A DNA stretch of 9,167 nucleotides from Clostridia bacterium (GTDB taxonomy: Bacteria > Bacillota > Clostridia > Oscillospirales > CAG-272), in the NCBI GenBank assembly GCA_017629395.1, contig JAGBXH010000246.1, positions 1 through 9,167 of the forward strand, written 5' to 3'. Below are positions 5,043-9,167 of this stretch, in pieces; position 1 is the first letter of the stretch, and each line of letters begins with the position of its first letter. Both the position numbers and the translations under genes were made by a program. Under the pieces are notes generated by a model. It made no database searches. It was not told the DNA's origin and saw nothing but the letters and a program-made list of their open reading frames with translations.

Positions 5043-7394
5043 ATGCGGTATAACGAACAGACGGGTGGCGTGGAGATTGAGCTTCGTGAGCTCTGTGCGC
5101 TTGCATTCGGCAGAGGAAATTATAAGGAAGAGAGCGACGCTGAGCAGGATGTGACTGTTTTGGATGCCAAGGACGGATCCTATTATCGTGACGTCTGTTT
5201 GCAGCATACCTGCCGCTATGCAGGTGTTTTGATCAAGGTCATGGGAACGGCGCAGGGAATTGAAACCGGTCAGATGACAATGACGCTTGATTATACGGTT
5301 CGTGCAGCACGCATTCCCGAGCCGGATGAAATCTTCACCGTGCCAGTAAGGCAGCGCTGCCTTGCCTATATGCTCGCCTTTGCCAAGGGGCTGGATGCAG
5401 TCAACGTGCGCAGGCTGACCGTAACCTCCAAAGGGGAGTGCGCAAGCACGGTTGTGCCGTTTGGCGTACAAGCCTTATCCGATGAATATGCAAGCATTCT
5501 TTCTCGCGCATTGCCTTATATCGAAAGCTGTGTGGAGCAGTGCTGCAAGGTAAAGCCGCGCGCAGCCGAGCTTGCTTTTCCGTATCCCGAGGTGCGAGCG
5601 GGGCAGGAGGAATTTATGCGGGAATGCTTCCGCGACATCATGCACCAAAAGCGTTTGTTTATCCAAGCACCCACGGGTATAGGCAAGACCATCTCTACCT
5701 TGTACCCGGCGGTGCGTGCCATGGGTAAGGGGAAATGTGATAAGGTATTTTACCTGACGGCAAAGGCGAGCACGCGCCGTGAGGCGTTTTCTGCTGCAAA
5801 AAGACTGTTTGATGCCGGTGCGCCCTTGCGTACCATCGTGCTCTCTGCAAAGGAGCAAATGTGTCCGGTTGAGGGGTGCAACTATCGCACCTGCAAGCAC
5901 AATTGCCCGCGTAGCCTGTCGCATACCAAGATCATGCAAGCCATCGGGGAGCTGCTGACCCATCAAAACGGCTATTCCTCTGCGCTGATCAAGCGCGTTG
6001 CGGAAAAGTACGGCGTGTGTCCGTATGAGCTATCCTTGGATCTGTCGGAGTTTTGCAGCATTGTGATCTGTGATTACAATTACGTGTACAATCCTGCTGT
6101 CAAGCTGCGTCGGTATTTCGTGGAAAATAATGCAAAATACGTACTTCTTGTCGACGAGGCGCATAACCTTACAGATAGAGCCAGGGATATGTTTTCCTGC
6201 GAGCTGCGAAGCACCGACTTTGACCTGCTGCTTGCTCAAATTCCTCAAAGCGAGCCGTTGCATGCCAAGATTCGGGATGCATATTCCGTTTTTCGTATTG
6301 CCAAGCGTTACTGTCGCGACACCATACAAAAGGACGAAAACGGAGAGGCTCACGGCTATTATTTTTCTAAAGAACCCATCGACGACATCAATGTTACGCT
6401 TGCAACGCTGGGCAGCACGATCGAGAAATGGCTGAAAATACACACCTATGACGCACTTTACGACGCAATTGAGGCGGTTTACGGCAGCCTGCGGGCGTAT
6501 AACGCCACAGCCGAATTATATGATAAGGGCTTTGTGACCTATCTGACCGTGCGGGGCAGCGAGGTTACGTTAAAGCAGCTGTGTCTTGATCCCAGCCGTC
6601 AGCTTGAGGCTTGTAACGAGCGCGCAGAGGCTGTGATCATGTTCTCTGCAACGCTGACGCCTCCCGCTTATTTTGCACAAACGCTCGGAGGCGGAAGGCA
6701 TGCGGTATCGGTCAATTTTCCGTCCCCGTTTCCGCGCGATAATTTGCTTGTAGCGGTCGCGGATGGAATCAGCACAAGGTTTGAGGACAGAGATAAATCT
6801 GTCAAAAAAACGGCGTCCTATATCGCAGCCTCGGTATGCGGTAAGGTAGGGAATTACATGGTGTACTTCCCGTCCTATTCCTATATGGAAAAGGTCGCAA
6901 AGGCATTTTGTGCAAGGTATCCCGACGTGCCGGTGCTCATGCAAAGGCGCGATATGACGCAGGAGCAAAAGGAGCAATTTCTGGATGCCTTTGTGGCGGA
7001 TAATCCCGGTATGCTGATCGGCTTTTGCGTGCTGGGCGGCTCGTTTTCCGAGGGGGTTGACTTGCCGGGCGGCAGGCTGATCGGCAGCATCATTGTGGGA
7101 GTGGGCATTCCCGGACTTTCGGATGAGCGCAATATCATCCGCGATTACTATGCGGATCAGAACGGCATGGGCTATGAATACGCCTACGTATATCCCGGAA
7201 TGAATCACGTGCTGCAGGCTGCGGGACGAGTCATCCGTACCGATACCGATCGCGGTATTGTTGTGCTGCTTGACCAAAGATATGCCGAGCCGCGGTATAC
7301 CGAGCTGTTCCCACCGCATTGGGAGGATGTCAAAATTGCAAGCGATGCGCAATCTCTTGCAAAAACGATCGCAGATTTTTGGAAAAACAAGTGA
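5043..7394 (+). CDS. Rad3/DinG-like Fe-S DNA helicase with degenerate nuclease-like N-domain
   Basis: A 783-aa superfamily-2 helicase of the XPD/Rad3/DinG type, expected to unwind DNA 5'-3' using ATP. Walker A is QAPTGIGKT at 208-216, the DEAH box is 371-374, SATLTP is 535-540, GSFSEGVDLPGG is about 666-677 and motif VI QAAGRVIR is 725-732. An Fe-S domain lies between motifs I and II: likely ligands are C274, C279, C284 and C326, with C288 an extra cysteine. Residues 1-150 correspond to the RecB/Cas4-like PD-(D/E)XK domain found at the front of clostridial relatives. Here the active-site positions appear lost: the usual GRADGI is GTAQGI (Q71), and the usual E-x-K is Y84-T-V86. The helix glutamine is kept (Q104). 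The helicase part looks intact, so the protein is probably an active helicase with a structural or DNA-binding N-domain. The gene is transcribed alone, divergent from mecA. Confidence 0.92.
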   Translation: MRYNEQTGGVEIELRELCALAFGRGNYKEESDAEQDVTVLDAKDGSYYRDVCLQHTCRYAGVLIKVMGTAQGIETGQMTMTLDYTVRAARIPEPDEIFTVPVRQRCLAYMLAFAKGLDAVNVRRLTVTSKGECASTVVPFGVQALSDEYASILSRALPYIESCVEQCCKVKPRAAELAFPYPEVRAGQEEFMRECFRDIMHQKRLFIQAPTGIGKTISTLYPAVRAMGKGKCDKVFYLTAKASTRREAFSAAKRLFDAGAPLRTIVLSAKEQMCPVEGCNYRTCKHNCPRSLSHTKIMQAIGELLTHQNGYSSALIKRVAEKYGVCPYELSLDLSEFCSIVICDYNYVYNPAVKLRRYFVENNAKYVLLVDEAHNLTDRARDMFSCELRSTDFDLLLAQIPQSEPLHAKIRDAYSVFRIAKRYCRDTIQKDENGEAHGYYFSKEPIDDINVTLATLGSTIEKWLKIHTYDALYDAIEAVYGSLRAYNATAELYDKGFVTYLTVRGSEVTLKQLCLDPSRQLEACNERAEAVIMFSATLTPPAYFAQTLGGGRHAVSVNFPSPFPRDNLLVAVADGISTRFEDRDKSVKKTASYIAASVCGKVGNYMVYFPSYSYMEKVAKAFCARYPDVPVLMQRRDMTQEQKEQFLDAFVADNPGMLIGFCVLGGSFSEGVDLPGGRLIGSIIVGVGIPGLSDERNIIRDYYADQNGMGYEYAYVYPGMNHVLQAAGRVIRTDTDRGIVVLLDQRYAEPRYTELFPPHWEDVKIASDAQSLAKTIADFWKNK

Positions 7395-7505
7395 TATTTC
7401 AAAAAAAGTGCAATATTTATTGAAAAATATTCAAAATAGGTATTGCAAAACACAAAACATCGTGGTATAATGTGAGAGTTGATTTGTCATTTAGGAGTTT
7501 GTAAG
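7395..7505. other. AT-rich gap with weak dyads between helicase and aminotransferase genes
   Basis: No GC-rich intrinsic terminator follows the helicase gene. GCAATA (7410-7415) and TATTGC (7441-7446) form an inverted repeat around a second AT-rich dyad (TTGAA/TTCAA). The right arm overlaps the -35 of the aminotransferase promoter. It may be a weak terminator, an operator, or only base composition. Confidence 0.4.
7443..7471 (+). promoter_or_regulatory. Extended -10 promoter of the aminotransferase gene
   Basis: TTGCAA (7443-7448), a 17-bp spacer and TATAAT (7466-7471), preceded by TGG to give a consensus extended -10 (7463-7471). The ribosome binding site AGGAG (7493-7497) is 8 nt before the ATG at 7506. 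Confidence 0.82.
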
Positions 7506-8786
7506 ATGCATTATACAGATATGAGCAAGCAGCAGCTGCTTGCACAGCTTGAATCCTTGCAAAAGGAGTATCAGAATATTCTTGACCAAAAGCTTGCGCT
7601 CGACTTATCCCGCGGTAAGCCCAGTGCCGAGCAGCTGGATATGATAGATGGATTGCTTACCTGCATTGACCGTGAGCATTGCTTCTCGGACAGCGGATTT
7701 GATTGCCGTAATTACGGTATGCTGGACGGTGTTCCCGAGGCTAAGAAGCTGTTTGGCGATCTGTTGGGAATTCCCGCAGAAAATATTTTCGTAGCCGGAA
7801 ACTCGTCCCTGACCCTGATGTACGATACTGTCAGCCGTTGCATGCTGTACGGTACGGCTACAGAGGGAACCAAGCCCTGGTGCAAGCTGGACAAGATCAA
7901 GTTCTTGTGCCCCTCGCCTGGCTATGACCGTCATTTTCTGATCTGTGAATCCCTCGGGATTGAAATGATCACGATTCCCATGTCCCAAACCGGTCCCGAT
8001 ATGGATATGATCGAGGAGCTGGTTGCAAATGATGCCTCTATTAAGGGTATTTGGTGCAACCCCAAGTATTCCAATCCTGATGGATACATCTATTCGGACG
8101 AAACCGTGGAACGACTGGCGAGCATGAAGACCGCCGCGCCCGATTTCCGTATTTTCTGGGATAACGCTTACGTTGTGCACGCATTGTACGGTCAGCACGA
8201 CGATCTTGCGGACATTTTCTCGCTTTGCGAAAAGCACGGAAACCCCGATAGAGTTTTCTATTTCGCCTCCACGTCAAAAATCACGTATCCCGGCGCAGGC
8301 GTTGCAGTTATGGCAATGTCGAAAAATAATCTTGATCACGCAAAGAGTATTCTGACCGTGCAGACCATCAGCTATAACAAGATCAATCAGCTGCGTCACG
8401 TCAGATACTTCGGCAGTGCGCAGAATATTGAAGCCATCATGCAAAAGCAGGCGGAGATCCTGCGTCCCAGATTTGCGATCGTGAAGAACACGCTTGAGCG
8501 TGATCTCGGTGATAAGGGAATTGCCCGCTGGACAGATCCCAAGGGCGGCTACTTTGTCAGCCTTTACGTCATGCACGGTACGGCAAAGAGGGCGTACGCA
8601 CTTGCAAAGGACGCGGGCGTGGTGCTGACCAAGGTTGGTGCTACCTATCCTTACGGCATTGACCCCGATGATTCCAATATCCGCATCGCACCCACGTATC
8701 CCTCTAAGGAAGACCTGACGAGTGCCATGAACGTGCTGACCGTTTGCGTCCGCATGGCGGCACTTGAAAAGCTGCTTGCAGAATAA
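7506..8786 (+). CDS. PLP-dependent class I aminotransferase, class Ic aspartate type
   Basis: A 426-aa cytoplasmic fold-type I aminotransferase that resembles the AspT-like group (PF12897), known for aspartate aminotransferases; aspartate/2-oxoglutarate is the likely but unproven substrate pair. SRGKPS is at 35-40, the cofactor-phosphate region GNSSLTLMYD at 98-107, N190 in KYSNP, D219 and Y222 in FWDNAY, the Schiff-base lysine K258 in FASTSKITYPGAG, and the substrate-carboxylate arginine R393 in NIRIAPTYP. All expected catalytic residues are present and the length is normal. I start at ATG 7506 because AGGAG lies 8 nt upstream; an in-frame TTG at 7479 has no ribosome site. It has its own promoter and terminator, so it is probably a single-gene unit. 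Another amino-donor specificity is possible. Confidence 0.9.
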   Translation: MHYTDMSKQQLLAQLESLQKEYQNILDQKLALDLSRGKPSAEQLDMIDGLLTCIDREHCFSDSGFDCRNYGMLDGVPEAKKLFGDLLGIPAENIFVAGNSSLTLMYDTVSRCMLYGTATEGTKPWCKLDKIKFLCPSPGYDRHFLICESLGIEMITIPMSQTGPDMDMIEELVANDASIKGIWCNPKYSNPDGYIYSDETVERLASMKTAAPDFRIFWDNAYVVHALYGQHDDLADIFSLCEKHGNPDRVFYFASTSKITYPGAGVAVMAMSKNNLDHAKSILTVQTISYNKINQLRHVRYFGSAQNIEAIMQKQAEILRPRFAIVKNTLERDLGDKGIARWTDPKGGYFVSLYVMHGTAKRAYALAKDAGVVLTKVGATYPYGIDPDDSNIRIAPTYPSKEDLTSAMNVLTVCVRMAALEKLLAE

Positions 8787-8795
8787 AGATCACCT

Positions 8796-8832
8796 ACCGC
8801 AGAAATCGTATTTCGGTTTCTGCGGTCTTTTT
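8796..8832 (+). terminator. Intrinsic terminator of the aminotransferase gene
   Basis: ACCGCAGAAA (8796-8805) pairs perfectly with TTTCTGCGGT (8817-8826) around an 11-nt loop and is followed by CTTTTT (8827-8832). It lies 9 bp after the stop codon. The -35 element of the next gene begins 2 bp downstream. Confidence 0.9.
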
Positions 8833-8833
8833 C

Positions 8834-8862
8834 TTGACAGAAGCAGAAGAATTATGTATAAT
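8834..8862 (+). promoter_or_regulatory. Consensus sigma-A promoter of the radical SAM gene
   Basis: A perfect TTGACA (8834-8839), 17-bp spacer and perfect TATAAT (8857-8862). This is the strongest-looking promoter in the window. The purine-rich ribosome site AGAGGGGG (8883-8890) is 8 nt before the ATG. Confidence 0.9.
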
Positions 8863-8898
8863 GAAGGTAGACAATACCGACGAGAGGGGGACCGTCAT

Positions 8899-9167
8899 AT
8901 GGGAGCAAAGGTGACACAAGCACAGAAAAATCCATATCCTAACAGTGATACCAACAAGCGGTATTATACGTATGATTACTTCCTCAAGCACACCTTTGGC
9001 GGCAAGGTGGCAAAGCTGCCGCTGGACGCAGGCTTTACCTGCCCGAATATTGACGGTACCTGCGCGCACGGGGGCTGCATATACTGCTCAGACAAGGGCA
9101 GCGGTGATTTTGCGCCGCAACCGCAGATTCCGATCGGCGAGCAGCTGGAAATGTCACGTGCACTTAT
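8899..9167 (+). CDS. TIGR01212/YhcC-like radical SAM protein (3' end outside window)
   Basis: The first 89 codons of a radical SAM enzyme; the gene runs off the window end. After a short variable start, the family block begins with KRYYTYDYFLKHTFGGKVAKL at 20-40 and continues with LDAGFTCPNIDGT. The cluster-binding cysteines are C48, C60 and C63 (C-x11-C-x2-C), the spacing of TIGR01212/YhcC proteins. C55 is an extra cysteine inside the motif. DKGSGDF (65-71) follows, as in relatives. These proteins bind a 4Fe-4S cluster and cleave S-adenosylmethionine; the substrate of this subfamily is not settled as far as I know. The ATG at 8899 is supported by the promoter and ribosome site upstream. Confidence 0.88.
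   Translation, partial: MGAKVTQAQKNPYPNSDTNKRYYTYDYFLKHTFGGKVAKLPLDAGFTCPNIDGTCAHGGCIYCSDKGSGDFAPQPQIPIGEQLEMSRAL

Noticed and set aside
6570..7352. 260-codon open frame antisense to the helicase gene
   Set aside because: It lies wholly within the conserved helicase motifs on the other strand; its His- and Arg-rich product is typical of a shadow frame.
7395..7505. T-box or riboswitch leader ahead of the aminotransferase gene
   Set aside because: The predicted leader is under 40 nt, with no T-box sequence and no terminator/antiterminator pair.
7605..8237. 210-codon open frame antisense to the aminotransferase gene
   Set aside because: It overlaps clearly conserved catalytic residues of the sense gene and has no start signals.

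Overview
The window looks like a chromosomal segment from a member of the Clostridia (Bacillota), probably an anaerobic gut-type lineage. The evidence is a MecA-type ClpC adaptor, a clostridial Rad3/DinG-like Fe-S helicase, a class Ic aspartate-type aminotransferase, near-consensus sigma-A promoters, strong AGGAGG-type ribosome binding sites and intrinsic terminators. Nothing in it looks like phage, an insertion sequence, CRISPR or a conjugative element. Most genes are ordinary housekeeping or transport genes.

Layout: Bases 1-232 hold a non-coding repeat that folds into a large imperfect palindrome. One complete copy is present (about 77-229) and the right arm of another copy lies at 1-50, cut by the window edge; the two right arms are 182 bp apart and 49/50 identical. 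Next comes a minus-strand SulP anion transporter without a STAS domain (289-1551), with its own terminator and promoter. It is divergent from a plus-strand YwaF/TMEM164-like membrane protein (1795-2613). That gene converges on an AEC-family transporter (2671-3648, minus) across a shared bidirectional terminator.

The AEC gene lies 3 nt downstream of a type-4 Fe-S uracil-DNA glycosylase gene (3652-4206, minus), so the two are probably co-transcribed. Upstream on the same strand is mecA (4276-4896). mecA is divergent from a large helicase gene (5043-7394, plus) whose N-terminal region looks like a RecB/Cas4-type nuclease fold that has lost its catalytic residues. A PLP aminotransferase (7506-8786) with its own promoter and a clear terminator follows. 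The window ends inside a TIGR01212/YhcC-like radical SAM gene (from 8899).

How the genes relate: the helicase and the uracil-DNA glycosylase are both Fe-S proteins of DNA metabolism and flank mecA, but each has its own promoter. The mecA and glycosylase promoters share a 15-bp box (14/15 identical) that extends past the -10 hexamer, and at the glycosylase gene this box forms half of a perfect 10+10 bp dyad. This could mean a common regulator. I found no complete new multi-gene system. The items most worth a second look are the repeat element, the nuclease-dead helicase and the shared promoter box.
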